Shown one piece after another: positions 32,837 to 45,575 of a stretch of 64,000 bases of DNA. The notes below the pieces were generated by a model. That model worked only from the letters and a program-made list of their open reading frames with translations. It had not been told where the DNA came from and made no database searches. The position numbers and the translations under genes are program-made. The stretch comes from Epiperipatus broadwayi (taxonomy: Eukaryota; Onychophora; Udeonychophora; Euonychophora; Peripatidae), in NCBI GenBank assembly GCA_028023455.1, contig JAQFVV010013081.1, forward strand, positions 211,919 through 275,918, written 5' to 3'. Each line of letters opens with the position of its first letter. The first letter of the stretch is position 1.

Positions 32837-33420
32837 TTACTGGTGTCTTCTTTAAAGTAATAAACCTAAATCTTAAAAGTATAATTTGTTGATGGCTTGT
32901 GGTGTTGCAGTAATGAAGAGATCTAGGAAGAACCAAATTTAGCCTGCGTGGACGACCATCCATCCGATACAGGAAGTGGTAATTATTTTAAAATTTTTAA
33001 AATATTGGTAAAATTTACTTAAATAAATGCTAACTGTAATATGCATTAATATGTCTATTATTCAGATTTGTGATTTACTATTATAACTCCAAAGCCAAAT
33101 GTAAAATATTATATTTTTAAAAATAAGTTAATTAGGTTTTTTATTTGCTGAAGTGTTGAAAGTGATGTTCCTGCCATTTCACATTTAGCAATATACTTTT
33201 TAAATATAATTTTTTAAAATTATAATACTGATTTTTGAGATTTAGTATATACTGTTGAAAGACCTGAGTAATCTTTTAATAGAAGCATTTATCATTTTTT
33301 CTAATTATCGCTATGTATATATATTTAGGTTTCATGCCTTTTTTTTTAAATGCCTTAACACATGTTAATTGGATTATCATCACTATATATATATATTAGC
33401 GTTTTTGGTTTATTTTAAAG

Positions 33421-34300
33421 TACTTTTTAAATATTGTTTTTTAAAATTATAATACTGATTTAGTATATAGCGTTGATAGACCAGACTGAGATTTTTAAAA
33501 TAGCATTTATTATTTTTGTAGTGATCGCTATATTTTAACGGGTTTTTGTAAATATCATTTACGATTTTTTTTAAAAAATGCCTTAACATAGGGTTAAATG
33601 TTTAAGATTTACTATTGCAATGTTTGATTATGACTATATATATAAATTAGCATTTTTGGTTTTATTTTAAAGTAATTTTTAATTTTCAATGTTCACTTCT
33701 TTTTCTTTTCCCACTTTTTTTCCATAATATAACCTTTGGCTATTTAATGTGACGTTACAACTCAATGTTTGATTTATAGCATTATAGTTTTTAAATATTG
33801 TTTTTTAAACTTATAATACTGATTCAGTATATAGCGTTGATAGACCGGACTGATATTTTTAAAATAGCATTTATTATTTTTCTAATGATCGCTATATTTT
33901 AACGAGTTTTTGTAAATATTGCAATGTTTGATTATGACTATATATATATAAATTAGCGTTTTTGGTTTATTTTAAAGTATTTTTTAATTTTCAATGTTCA
34001 CTTCTTTTTCTTTTCCCGCACTTTTTTTTCATAGTATAACCTTTGGCTATTTAATGTGACATATAGCATTATAGTTTTTAAATATTGTTTTTTAAAATTA
34101 TAATACTGATTCAGTATATAGCATTGATAGACTGGACTGATATTTTTAAAATAGCATTTATTATTTTTCTAATGATCGCTATATTTTAACGGGTTTTTGT
34201 AAATATTGCAATGTTTGATTATGACTATATATATAAATTAGCGTTTTTGGTTTATTTTAAAGTATTTTTCAATGTTCACCTCTTTTTCTTTTCCCGCACT
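33421..34300. repeat. Degenerate tandem repeat of inner transposon sequence, three units
   Basis: Units begin with TTTTTAAATATTGTTTTTTA near 33421, 33790 and 34076. Each has GATCGCTATATTTTAACG, ATGTTTGATTATGACTATAT, GTTTTTGGTTTATTTTAAAG and CTTCTTTTTCTTTTCCC. The latter half is the reverse complement of 31380-31540, so the array was built from the transposon's own terminal arm. Confidence 0.8.
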
Positions 34301-37300
34301 TTTTTTTTGATAGTAGCACCTTAGGCGATTTAATGTGACATTTTCCCACCATTTTTTAAGTGTAGTCCCTTCCCACCACCTTTTTTAATTATAGTGCCTC
34401 AGGCGTTTTACTTTTTTGAAAAATGAGTTTTTAGTTGATGACATTTATCGCTTGCATGTGCCAGCTGCCTTTTTGAGTGCTTCCAAATTCAAAATGGCCA
34501 CCGAGCATGTACTATATCAGCACCGAAATATGTAAATGAAAAAAAAAGAGAGAAACTAGAACAGATTGTTGTCTGCAGAATGCTGTTACTGGAGGTACTA
34601 TTTTAAGTTATTTTTCAAAAGTGCTAAAAGTTTTTTTGTAGATAAGAGAAGTAAATAGCTAGACCTCAGATACCATGTGATAGGATGTAAAAATACCTAA
34701 CATTTTTAAAAATTAGAACTTGCTAGAAAGAAACAAAGGATATATAATGAAAGAAAAAATCATGAGACATTTTAAGTTTTGCAGTTTGAATTATATACTG
34801 TTATTTTGTTTGTGATATAGATTTTTGGATCAGAGTTTTTTGAAAATGTTTAAATAAAATATATAGGTATTCACCAGCTGAAGATGAACAGGTGGGGATA
34901 AAGCTATAAATGTTCTGGGCTTTTATCCCATGCTATCATAAAAAAGCAGCTACAGGGTAGAATCATCATCCAAAATTGAAAAGGAGTCTGCAACCATTTA
35001 TCTGCTTCTTCCTCTACCCATATTCAGAATCCTGATCAAACCATTGAAGATTCAAGAAATAAATGAGGACTAGCCATCTTTGATTAGCCATTTCTGTGGC
35101 TAGTGTTCCAATTGAACTCTCTCCTATTATGAATTCATGTAAACCACTTTCCCCAGGGAATTCAAGGTAATGCATACATTCCTAAATTACATTAATGCAA
35201 ACTTTCAACGTGATATTTAAAGTCTTTCATATAATTATATTTAAATCAGTTCTCCCTTCCTTAAGATAAAATTATTTGGTATTTAAAATCATTAGAAATT
35301 TTCTTTGTTTGTTTGTCTGTATAAGTATGCATGTACATGAGCATAATTAAATATTCTCTTTTCATTATTTCATATCTATTGTAGTTATTTAATTAGTTAA
35401 TTAAGTGGATTCTTACTGCCTTACCCATATATGTTTCTCACAGCCTAAGTACCACCTACCCTGAGTGAGCTAGTCAGCAACTGGGCATTCATGAATAAGC
35501 TATGATTACTCTTTTCATCTCTTCCAGCATAATTCTTATGTACACATAAGATTGGTGCTTGGAGTCAGAATAAGCTATCCATAAAAATTCTGGGCATAAA
35601 ATATTAATAAACACTGAATTGACAATAAGGCCATCTTGATCAATACAAAATGGTGTTGCAAAGTCATAGTTTTCTCAATATAAAACTGTTATATCAAATA
35701 AATAATTTGAAACATAGCATTAGTCTAAAGCAGTCAAATAGTAATGGAAAAGGGCTTAAACTGTTACAATGGCCTCCCAACTAAGGGGCTTTGAAGAGTA
35801 AAAAGTATTTTGGGAATGAAATAATAAAAATCGATAAACAATAGTAATAAAGGGTGGTAGAGTATCTGCATCAAAGAAAGAACAAAGAAGAAATTATTGT
35901 TTGTTGAATTAGAATCAGGATATAGAATAAAACGAAGGGTAGGGAAAAGTTAGAATATAGAAAAATTATGATATGTAGCACAGTATTTTGGGGGCTAGGA
36001 TAAAAAAATTATGAATTAAGCATTGGGAATGAATTAGTCAAAATAAAGATATTTAGAGGACAGAGAAGAGAAAGACCTAGAGAACATACAACGAGCCTGA
36101 AGAGATTTTTTGCAGCTACAGGGTAAGGGAAGATACCAAAGTAATAGTAGTGCACAGCCACCTCCAAGAGTCTTATACCTAGACTTGGTGGACATTACTG
36201 TTATTCCAACCAGAAACTTTTTGAGAATGTGAAACATCTCTAAAGAACATGTTGAGCAACAAGAGTATATTAAAGCCCAGATCATGATCAAAAGTTTCAC
36301 AAAGAGGAGGAAGAGGTCTGCATTCATTTTTTAGATGCCAAGTGTCCACATGGAGGGAGCTGAAAGTGTGTGTGTGAGCTATCAGAAAGGCAGATTGTGG
36401 GAATCATTTGCAGAAATTTACCAGAGGAAATAATTTGTATACTAGAAAGAATGAGGGGAGTTTAGCAAAAGAAATTGATAAGATATTGGAGCCAGTAGAA
36501 GGTGTAAAATGGGGGAGTCTATGAGGGTAGAAGCAGGATCAATAAATTTGAAGGAGGAAGCTGAAATAAAAAGGTGGAATGAAAAAAAGGAGTCAGAGAT
36601 AGCTCACAAAGATGAGACAAAAAATTAAGGAAAATTTAATATGTTCTTCAAGTTTGCCCTAAGATATGGATAACCATTGCACAAAAGGAAATTGATGGAT
36701 TAGTGGACTCTGGTAGCCAAATTTTGGTGTTGTCAGAGGAAAAGTATTATAAGCAAACAGCCTAGCATTCAGAATTTTTCGATAAATTTAGTCCAGGTAA
36801 GGACAACAAATAATAGAAAAGCTAAGGTTGTACCTAAATAAGTATGGCTAAATTTGCAAATAAGCAGAGAGCCATTCTCACATGCATTCTTAATGATGAA
36901 GGGCCTGATTCATGATGCTCTGATAGGATCAGACTTCTTGCACAAATACAGAACAGAACAGGTCATATATGAGAAAGAGGCAGTAAAGTTCACAACACTA
37001 AAGCCATATAGCTCAATAGGAGTGCTGCAATTGGAAGAAGAGAGAATTAAGGGGGTTATAGAGGAAAGAATAAGGGAAACTAGAATGGCAAATGAAAATG
37101 GTAAGGATGCACTCAAGCAGATGCTTGAAAAGTATAACCATGTCTTTTCAGATGTATCCAGAGTGATCTACTAATAGTGAATTAAATTAAAACAGGGTAA
37201 TAATTGCAATCCTGTTCTCACCCTGTCCTGCATCAGTTTAGGGAGAAGATTCAAAAACAAATGAATAAAATGATAGAATGGGGGATCATTTTAAAATGCT

Positions 37301-37328
37301 CATCTTCATATTGTAAACCATTGACTGT

Positions 37329-37567
37329 GGTTAAAGAAAATGGGAACTGTCAGATTATGTCTTGATACAAGACAACTAAATCAAGGAATGGTGCCAGATT
37401 GTAACATCCCACCCTCCAGACATGAGTTGTTATGGAAGTTCAAAGGAATGGTTAAAGAAAATGGGAACTGTCAGATTATGTCTTGATGCAAGGCAACTAA
37501 ATCAAGGAATGGTGCCATATTGTAACATCCCAACCCCCAGACATGAGTTGTTATGGAAGTTCAAGGG
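37329..37567 (+). repeat. 121-bp tandem duplication inside RT
   Basis: GGTTAAAGAAAATGGGAACT occurs at 37329 and 37450 with near-identical continuations through TTATGGAAGTTCAA. The duplicated part encodes the RT block with LCLDARQLNQGM. Since 121 is not a multiple of three, it shifts the frame. Confidence 0.9.
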
Positions 37568-37768
37568 AAAAGTTTTCTCAAAGTTTGATTTGGCCACCAG
37601 CTACTGGTAAATTCAGCTTGATCCAGAGGACCAGCAATACATGGCCTATTTAGAGGAATATTCATATCCCTTCAATAGAATGCTGTTTGCATTTATAAAT
37701 AGTGGAGCTGGGCTGCTGAGATGCCCCAGTTAGGTGCTTCCAAATGAAATCAAAAAACTTTTGACAAT

Positions 37769-38180
37769 ATACATTGACAACATGTATTAGCCTCATTGGC
37801 TATTGATGAACATATGCAGGATGTAGAGATTTTCTTTGCTGAGTGCAAAAAAGAGGATTAAGATAAACTTAAAAAATGCTCTAATGAAAGACAAAGTGAT
37901 GGTTTTAGGCCACATGGTGGGTTTGCAAGGAAAGAAACCCTATCCAGATAAAGTCCTAGTCAGCAGGGATTTATATACATTGACAACATGTAATAGCCTC
38001 ATTGGCTATTGATGAACATATGCAGGATGTAGAGATTTTCCTTGCTGAGTGTAAAAAAGAGGATTAAGATAAACTTAAAAAATGCTCTAATGAAAGACAA
38101 AGTGATGGTTTTAGGCCACATGGTGGGTTTGCAAGGAATGAAACCCTATCCAGATAAAATCCTAGTCAGCAGGGATTTTC
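37769..38180 (+). repeat. 206-bp tandem duplication inside pol
   Basis: ATACATTGACAACATGTA occurs at 37769 and 37975. The units are nearly identical through CCTAGTCAGCAGGGATTT. The unit covers the RT thumb-like segment (KVMVLGHMVGLQGKKPYPDK). Confidence 0.9.
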
Positions 38181-40203
38181 CTGTGACAAAATCCTGAAGG
38201 CAGTTTTGATCACTCCTGGGTCTGTGCAATTTTTATAATAGTTTCATGAACAGTTGGCAGAGCAAATGAAACTGCTAGTCAGGCTGTTAAGAAAGGATGA
38301 ACCATGGAAATAGGCTAGGGAGCAATATAAAGCTTTCAAAAACATAAAAATGGGTTTACAAAATAGATAATGCTATCATTCTCAGATTTTTACTAAACCA
38401 TTCATTGTACAAACTGACAAGATTGGAGGTATATTTTCACAGGTGCAAGATGGGAGAAAGATTGAGATGTTATACTTTATCAGTTGTTTGTTAAGAGGAC
38501 CTAAACTAAATTATTCAGCCACTGAAAAGGAGGCATTAGCAATCATCTGGGTCTTTCAAAAGTTTAGACCATTCTTGCTAGGGTCAAAGCTGGTTGTAGT
38601 GACAAACCATAAAAGCTTAAAATTCCTAAATCACAGCTACTTGATAAACTGTTGATTATTTTGCTGGAGTCTGTTCCTCCAAGAATATAATTATACATTG
38701 CATTATTATAAAGGGTCAGAAAATGTCATTGCCAATATTCTGAGCAGAAATTCTGGTGGCTCTCAGCCCTTCTATTTAGGGACAGAAAATCTGTGCATTG
38801 CCAAGGTGAACTTACGAATTAATAAAAGGTAAAGGATGAGTTGGGAATGTTTGGATTATCATCAGAGTGAAGATGAACATTTGAAACTTGTGATTGAATG
38901 ATTAGAAGGGAATAAGGCCCCAAATATCACAGGGGAAAGTGATCAAGGGATAAGGTACCCAGGGCATATTACAGTACACAATATAAGATGACTAAGAATG
39001 GAAGCCTGTCATATCTTGTCAGATGACAGATGATGTCTCAGATGAGAGATGATGTGATGACTCATGTCCATCAACTACATGGCCATTATGGCACCCTTAA
39101 AACAGCATTTGCTCTGAAAGTGTTTCTACTGGTCAGGTATGCATACAAAAATCATGGCCATGCTGGATGGATGTGAAACATGTAAAAAGAACTAAACCTG
39201 CAAATAAGAGTTACATGGTTTCCATGGTTTTGGTTATACCATCAAAGCCTTAGGAGATGATGGTAATAGATTTTTATGATCTATTATTGGCATTTAATAA
39301 AAAAAATGTTATCCTGTGGTCACCCACAACTTATTTTCAAAGTATGTATCTGGTTATCCAATCACCCAGGCTAATGCAAAAAACACCATGAAGATATTGG
39401 AAAGTAGGCACTTCCCAGAGGTTGGAAAGTCTGAAGTCATTCTCTCTAACCACAGTACTCCATTTATGTCAGGGAGTGTGTAGGTGAACCCAGCAACAAG
39501 GAATTAAGCATATGGTGTGGGTGGACCCAGTGACAAGGAATTAAGCATACATTCATATCAATCTGGAACCCTCAATTGAATCATTGTGAAAGGGTAAGGT
39601 GGGAGTTAAAACATTTACTTCATACATATCTTGGTATGAACCACAGGGGCTGGGTTAAGTATACCCAGTAGATCATGGATTTTATGAATTGGTCCATACT
39701 TGAGTTGAACTGCTTTTGCTCCCTTGCATTTGCATTTTGGGTGGCATATTCCTAGACAAATTAAAACATATCTACCAGATATGGAAGAAATTCCTATTGA
39801 CTAAGAAGTCAATTTAGCCAGGAAATCCCTGACCTTGCATAGGATAGGCTAAAGAAGGAATAGAAAATCAAAGAAGAAATCCATACCAGTTCAAATTGGG
39901 AGACTGGGTCATAGTCAGGACTCCCAATGTAAGCAATCAGGTCAAGTTTATACACCAGAAATTTTGCAATTGATATGAAGGTCCTTTTTCTATCACCCAC
40001 TGTCAGGGAAATAATGCTTTTTGAGTCAATACCAAGCAAGAAGTCAAAGGATCTTATTAAACCTGGTCACTGACACAGATGCCAATATACACAGACAAAT
40101 AAAAAAAAGTATTTTTTATTTGGTAATTATTATATCTTATTTTTATCATTTTCAGCTATTCAACATGTAGATCATGTTTGAAGGCTTTCAAATGGGGGGA
40201 TAT

Positions 40204-43200
40204 TGTAACAGGGGCTGGAATTAAACTCTTTTCCAAAGCAAGGGAATTTGTAGTCATGCATATACACAGCTAAATATTATTCCACCTATATGTTGTACAT
40301 ATTTGATTTTTTGTGTTTTTCTAAAATGATGAAAAAAAAAGTTAAAACATGCAGAAAAGGGGGTTTGTGCACATTTATATCAATAAAATATAAAATTACA
40401 AAGAAATCAACCCAGATGTCACGTGATCTCATTTAACAAGCTTGTATTACAAATGTTATATATAAAACTCGCAAATAAGCTCTTAACAAAAATATGTGTG
40501 CCATCATCATCATCAATCATAATCAATCCACTGCAGAATGAAGGTCTCTCCAAATTCAACCCATCTTTTCCTATCTTTAGCTTCTCTTCTCCACATCACC
40601 TCTGCACACTTTCTTATTTCATCCACCCTTCTCACATGTGGCCTCTTTCTGGGTCTTTTACAATCTCTTGGAATCCAGTTTAAAATTTCAATTGTCCGTC
40701 TGTTATCATCTCTTCTAACAATATGTCCAGCCAACTCCATTTCAGTCTTTTAATTTTTTCAATGTCAGTAACACCTGTTTGTTCTCTTACCCATACATTG
40801 CATTTTCGATCCCTTCTTGTTATTCCCAACATGCAATCTCTCCATACTTCTTTGAGTGATCTGAAGTCTCTGTATTGCTTTTCTATTAAGTGACCAAGTC
40901 TCAGATCCATAAGTAAAAACTGGCAAAACACATTTATTAAAAACCTTCCTTTTCAAACACATAGGCATATTTCATTTTAGTATCAAGTTATTTCTACCAA
41001 AAGCACTCCAACCAAGTTTAATTCTATGATTAATTTCATCCATTATATTTCCATCTGTATTAATAATCTGACCAAGGTAATTGTAACTGTTAACTTCTTC
41101 TAACTCATCATAATCAATCTTTTTTTTTCATATTTTGAGAAAATTTATTAAATATTACTTTAGTCTTTTTAACATTTATCTTTAGTCCTACTTTCCTCTG
41201 ATAACTCCTGCAACATTTCCTGTAGCTCTAAAGCATTATTTGCCAAAACAACTATGTCATCTGCAACATCTAAATGACTTAAATAATCTCCATTTACTTT
41301 CACTCCTTTAGCTTCCCATTTTAATCCACAAAATACTTCTTGCAGCACTGCTGTAAAAAGTTTTGGAGATATGGAGTCACCCTGTCCTACACCCCTTTCA
41401 ATGTTGATTTTCCTACTATCATTATGTAATCTAATTGTTGCTGTTGCATTTTTATAAATATTCTTCAAAATATGACAATATCCTGGATCTACACCTTGAT
41501 GATCCAATGCTTTAATCACTGAAGAAATGTTTATAGAATCAAATGCCTTTTCATAGTCTACAAATCCTAAGCATAACAGCAACTCATATTCATTTGTCCT
41601 TTCTATAATTTCTCTCAATACCTGGATATGATCTACTGTACTAAAACCACTTTTAAATCCAGCTTGTTCTCTTGGTTGGTGGAAATCCAGGGTTTTCTGT
41701 AGATGAGTTGTAATTATCTTAGTAAAAATTTTATCTAAAACTGATAAAAGACTGATAGGTCTGTAATTTCTAATATTTTCTTTATCACCTTTTTTAAATA
41801 TTAATATTAATACTGCATTCTTTTAATCATCTGGTACATCTTTATCATTTAGACATTTGGTATATAACTTTGCTAAAAAAAATTCTATTTCTTCACCTGC
41901 TTCTTTTAATATATCAATTACAATTCCATCATTACCTGAAGCCTTCCCTTTCTTCATAAATTTAATTGCATGTCTCACTTCCTCATTCAAAATTCTGGGC
42001 AATTCGCAAGATATAATATGCATAGCAGGCACTTGTTCTTTATTACTATATAATTCTTGATAGAAGTCTTCTACACATTTTATGATGTCATCTCTCTTTT
42101 TATTAATAATGCCATATTTTTTTCTTATTGCAGATATAAATTTTCTACCAATACCAAAATGTTGTTTTACACTCTTTAGACTTTTATCCTCTTCTACAGC
42201 TTTCCTTGCTAATTCACAATTATACTTTTTTATATCATTTTCAACTCTTTTCCACATCATTTTACAAAATTTGAGATATTCAATTCTTTTTAATGCATCA
42301 TTGTTGTATATTATTAAATAGGCAAGTGAACAGAAATTATCTTCTGGAAAAGAAGATAATATGTGTTATTTTTGTGTTTGAATTTGTTGTACTTTTAATA
42401 AAAATAAGAAAATAAATATGTAAATGAAAAAGAAAGAAAAGAGAAAAACTAAACAGACTGTTTTAAGCAGAATGCTGTTATCAGAGGTATTGTTTTCAGT
42501 TATTTTCCAAAGGTGTTAAAAGTTTTTTTTTTTTGGGGGGAGGGGGTAAGATAAGTAAATAACACAAAAGAAGCCAGACCTTGGATACTAGAAGATAGAC
42601 TATCGAAAATACTTAACATTTTTGGATTAGAACTTGCTAGAAAGAAAAAAAATGGATATATAAAGAGAAAAAAAAATCAGGAGATATTTTTTAAGTTTTG
42701 CAGTTTGAATTTATATACTATTATTTTGTTCATGATATAGATTTTTGCATAGGAGTTTTTGAAGACTATTGTTTAAATAAATTATATAGATATTAACCAG
42801 CTGAAGATGAACAGTTGGGAATAAAGCTCTAAATGTGCTGGGCTTTGGATACAGAATTGAATCATCACCCAAAATTGAAAAAGAGTCTGTGACCATTTAT
42901 CTGTATCTTTTTATACCCATATCCAGAACCCTGATCAAACCATTGAAGATTCAAGAAATATATGGGACAAGATATCCTTACTGAACCATTTCTGTGGACA
43001 TAGTGTTATAAATGAATTTCTCTCATTTATGAATTCATGAAAGCTATTTTCCTTCGGAATTCAAAGTAATATGTATATTTCTTTTTCCTAAATTACATTA
43101 ATGTGCACTTTCAAAGTGATATTTAAAGACTTATTATAATTAAATCCGTTTTCCCTCCTTTAGGATAAATTATTTGGTATTTATGCTATTGTTTTATTAA

Positions 43201-43638
43201 GCATTTGAGCACAATTAAATATTCTCTTCTTATTATTTCATCAATTATGTATGTATATATATATATGCATGTTGTATTTATTTAAGTAGTTAATTAATCA
43301 GATTCTTACTGCCTTACCCATATATATTTCTCACAGTCTAAGTATTACCCACTCTGAGTAAGCTAGCCAGCGGCCAGGCATTCATGAATAAGCTAAGCTC
43401 ACTTTTTTTCATTCCTTCCAGTGAAATTCTTATGCATGCATAAGATTGGTGCTTGGAGTCAGAATAAGCTGACATCCATAAATTCACTGGTTAGAAATAA
43501 GGCCATCTCAGACAATATAAAATGGTGTTGCAAATTCATAATCCTCATTAATAATAAAACCATTTTATCAAAGAAATAATTTGATAGTGCTAGTCTAAAG
43601 CAGTCAAATAGTATTGGAAAAAGACTTGTACTGTTACA
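40204..43638 (+). mobile_element. 3' LTR of the gypsy element, split by a LINE
   Basis: It starts TGTAAC right after the polypurine tract and ends GTTACA at 43638, giving the TG...CA inverted ends of an LTR. Bases 40204-40390 and about 42312-43638 match the 5' LTR. The intervening segment is a minus-strand RTE LINE plus about 100 bases of unmatched DNA (40390-40490). Confidence 0.85.
40493..42310 (-). pseudogene. RTE-type LINE, reverse transcriptase with 3' end
   Basis: On the minus strand a 145-residue frame (42260-41823) reads KKGKASGNDGIVIDILKEAG, an RT entry block. A 149-residue frame (41618-41169) has CLGFVDYEKAFDSI, ERGVGQGDSISPKLFTA and LDVADDIVVLAN, where the usual F/YADD reads VADD. 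Then frames at 40968-40513 hold CVLPVFTYGSETWSLNRKAI, RSMERLHVG, NVWVREQTGVTDIEK and AGHIVRRDDNRRTIEILNW, the common RTE C-terminus. The 3' end is a short (ATG)n-like microsatellite (40503-40515), typical of RTE elements. The endonuclease is missing (5' truncation) and there are at least three frameshifts. Confidence 0.88.
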
Positions 43639-43794
43639 TATATTATCAACCTCATCATGCAAATATCAACCCAATGTGAATTTTATGAAGATGAAGCAAA
43701 AATATTACCATGTAAATAAGAGGTGATCATATACAGTTCTTAAAATTAAAAAAGGATGAATCACATAAAAATATAAATGCATAAAAAGTCATTA

Positions 43795-43835
<41 letters not shown>

Positions 43836-44869
43836 AAATAAAATGTGAGAAATGAAAAATGGACCACAAATTAAACAATTACTCAAATAAAATTACAGTA
43901 TGAAAAACCAATTAAAATAAAACAAGAGAAGGGCATGAAATAAATGGCATACTACATTAAAAAACAATGATTATCCAAATATACAGCATGATAAAGATGA
44001 TAGGTGATGCACTATTAAGTGATTAAAAACAAGCAAAAAAAAGATAATAATATATATAATAACTAAATCAATGCAACATTGCAAACTGAGGAAATGGAAA
44101 CTAAGAAGGTATCAATGATAACAGTGATAAAAATGTCAGAAAGATTGATAATAGCAAATACTAAGAAATATAGGTCAAAAGGAGGCCAGAATCTCTATTA
44201 ACAAAGAATAATAAACAATTGACCATGATAATGATGGTGAAAATATTTTTAAAAGAGAGTGAAATAGATATGATGTTCAACAAATGAAGAATTAGTATAA
44301 ACAAATATAAGACAGCCAAGTGCAAATTAATAACATGTTCATTGAATTAAAAGGGAAGATGAGATACGATATATGTAAACAAATTACTGATAGCTACAAA
44401 CAAATAAAAAAAGTGTTGTCCAAAAATATTTAGGAAACTATAGAATATGAAATAAAGGAGTAGTTGAAGAGTTAGAAAGTTAAAATTAAGTTAAAAAATT
44501 GTGGAAGTGACTTAATAGACAAAATAAAATGAAAAAAAAAAAGAAATTTTGAACTAAAGATTAATAAAATGCTAAAAATCTAAATAATACAATTAATAGG
44601 CCTTGAGCAGACTAAAAAAGATAATTGTCCATCCCTCAAACAAAAAAAGAAAAATACATTGATGCAAGACATCTAATCTAGGATTAGGGTAAAAATAAGA
44701 ATATAAGCAGCAATGTATAAAAATGTTAAGAAGCTCAAGAAGAAACAATAGATAGTATAAAAAAATATTAATGACAACTATGAAAAATCCATCTGCAACT
44801 CTTTTTTTAAGATGAAAATTTATAATATTCAGAGAAAATGGGAAGACCAAATGAATCTAGACCACTATT
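43639..44869. other. No recognised gene
   Basis: A-rich DNA after the gypsy element, with no conserved ORF or matched repeat apart from the microsatellite. Confidence 0.5.
43792..43835 (+). repeat. (TA)n(TG)n microsatellite
   Basis: A run of TA repeats passes into about 12 TG repeats. It resembles the microsatellite in the palindrome near 32060. Confidence 0.95.
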
Positions 44870-45575
44870 GGATATAAACGTTCAATTATTAACAATAGAG
44901 TTGTAAAATTTTTACATAATTTGCAGTTTAAACAACAAGATTGAAAAACCTTGTATAGTTTTACCATTTATTCATTCTATTGCAAAACAGTTAATTAATA
45001 AGTTATCTCCAGATTTTCAAGTAATTTTTCATTCACCTCCAAATACGAATAGATTAACAATTCAAAATTTAAAATTGAATCTAATTTAACTCAGCATGTG
45101 GTTTATAGTGTTTCTTGTCCTCATAAAGCTTGTGGTTCTATTTATTATGGTGAAACTAAAACCAATATTTTAAATAGAGTTTCACAGCATAAATATTTAT
45201 ATCATTGTACTAAAACTAAATTTTTGGGAAATTCAGCGTTTGTAGAACATGAAAATAAGACTGGACACTTATGTCAACCAGTAGAGGCAAAATTAGTGTG
45301 TACGGAGAAGAATGATGTAAAGAATGTAAAGGTTCAAAGAAGCTTGTTTTATAGCTGGTAATCTCAATGCTATTAATAGAAAGGATTCTTGTTTTAATAT
45401 TTCTAAAATATGGACATTATAATATTTATTTATTTATATTGTATTTTATTTATTTATTTAGATTTAGTTTATATCTTATTTGAGATACACATTTTGCTTG
45501 TGAATAAGTGTTTATATTTTGTATTTATTTTGTATTGAGCTATGATTATGGAGGCTTAAGTCCCCCGAAAGTGCT
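44870..45575 (+). pseudogene. Third Penelope-like family, GIY-YIG endonuclease and 3' end
   Basis: An 87-residue frame (45098-45361) reads VYSVSCPHKACGSIYYGETK at its start (GIY-YIG entry with SC...C and a YxGET block), then RVSQHKYLYH and NSAFVEHENKTGHLCQPVEA (conserved histidine/glutamate block). Upstream bases 44900-45095 give a degraded linker. The motif GGCTTAAGTCCCCCGAAAGT at 45553-45572 matches the 3' motif of the second PLE (near 17988), which supports the 3' end. The reverse transcriptase is absent (5' truncated). Confidence 0.8.

Larger units (their letters stand above)
31143..34524. mobile_element. 3.38-kb inverted-repeat transposon with an 8-bp target duplication
   Basis: The ends are GGTGCTGATATAG (31143) and CTATATCAGCACC (to 34524). 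GAAATATG flanks both sides (31135-31142 and 34525-34532). The long terminal arms (about 31143-31450 and 34210-34524) include GGCCATTTTGAATTTGGAAA and its complement. A third terminus ends at 31680, so a shorter unit (31143-31680) is nested. Inside are a 1.16-kb palindrome (31681-32836) and a tandem repeat (33421-34300). No transposase ORF is visible. An 8-bp duplication fits hAT, P or Merlin elements; the ends do not identify which. Confidence 0.85.
30930..35768 (+). mobile_element. 5' LTR of a Ty3/gypsy element, split by an inserted transposon
   Basis: Bases 30965-31142 and 34525-35768 together are colinear with the 3' LTR at 40204-43638. Shared blocks include TGTTATTTTTGTGT, GAAGATGAACAG, GATTCTTACTGCCTTACCCA and AAGATTGGTGCTTGGAGTCA. 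The LTR ends in GTTACA at 35763-35768, matching GTTACA at 43633-43638. Its first bases (TGTAAC expected) have decayed near 30915-30960. Without its insert the LTR is about 1.4 kb. Confidence 0.8.
36640..40060 (+). pseudogene. Ty3/gypsy pol remnant: protease, RT, RNase H, integrase
   Basis: Domains appear in canonical gypsy order across shifting frames. The protease GLVDSGSQ has its catalytic D codon at 36706. DALIGSDFLHKY is near 36915. RT blocks MIEWGIILKCSSSYCKPLTV (37270-37330), VRLCLDARQLNQGMV (37470-37512) and KFDLATSYWQIQLD (about 37580-37625) follow; the YxDD site has decayed. RNase H LNYSATEKEALAIIW and VVVTNHKSLKFL are at 38505-38630. Integrase HYYKGSEN, HVHQLHGHYGTLKTAFAL near 39070, CETCKK near 39175 and a C-terminal GDWVIVRTPN...EGPFSI near 39900-40000 follow. 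Two internal tandem duplications (121 and 206 bp) and many stops make it dead. Confidence 0.9.
35769..40200 (+). mobile_element. Internal region of a Ty3/gypsy retrotransposon
   Basis: It lies between the LTR pair. TGGCCTCCCAAC at 35770 (one base after the LTR) resembles a tRNA-Lys primer-binding site. Bases 35790-36640 hold a decayed gag-like charged region (for example REEKDLENIQRA near 36060). Bases 36640-40060 hold pol. AATGGGGGGA at 40191-40200 is the polypurine tract, three bases before the 3' LTR. Confidence 0.85.

Noticed and set aside
32890-32985. Exon-like segment between a TTGCAG acceptor and a GGTAATT donor
   Set aside because: All three frames contain an early stop within the proposed exon, so it is not a coding exon as drawn. 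It lies inside the inverted-repeat transposon.
40423-40753. Plus-strand ORFs of 71-86 residues
   Set aside because: They are antisense shadows of the RTE C-terminal coding region.
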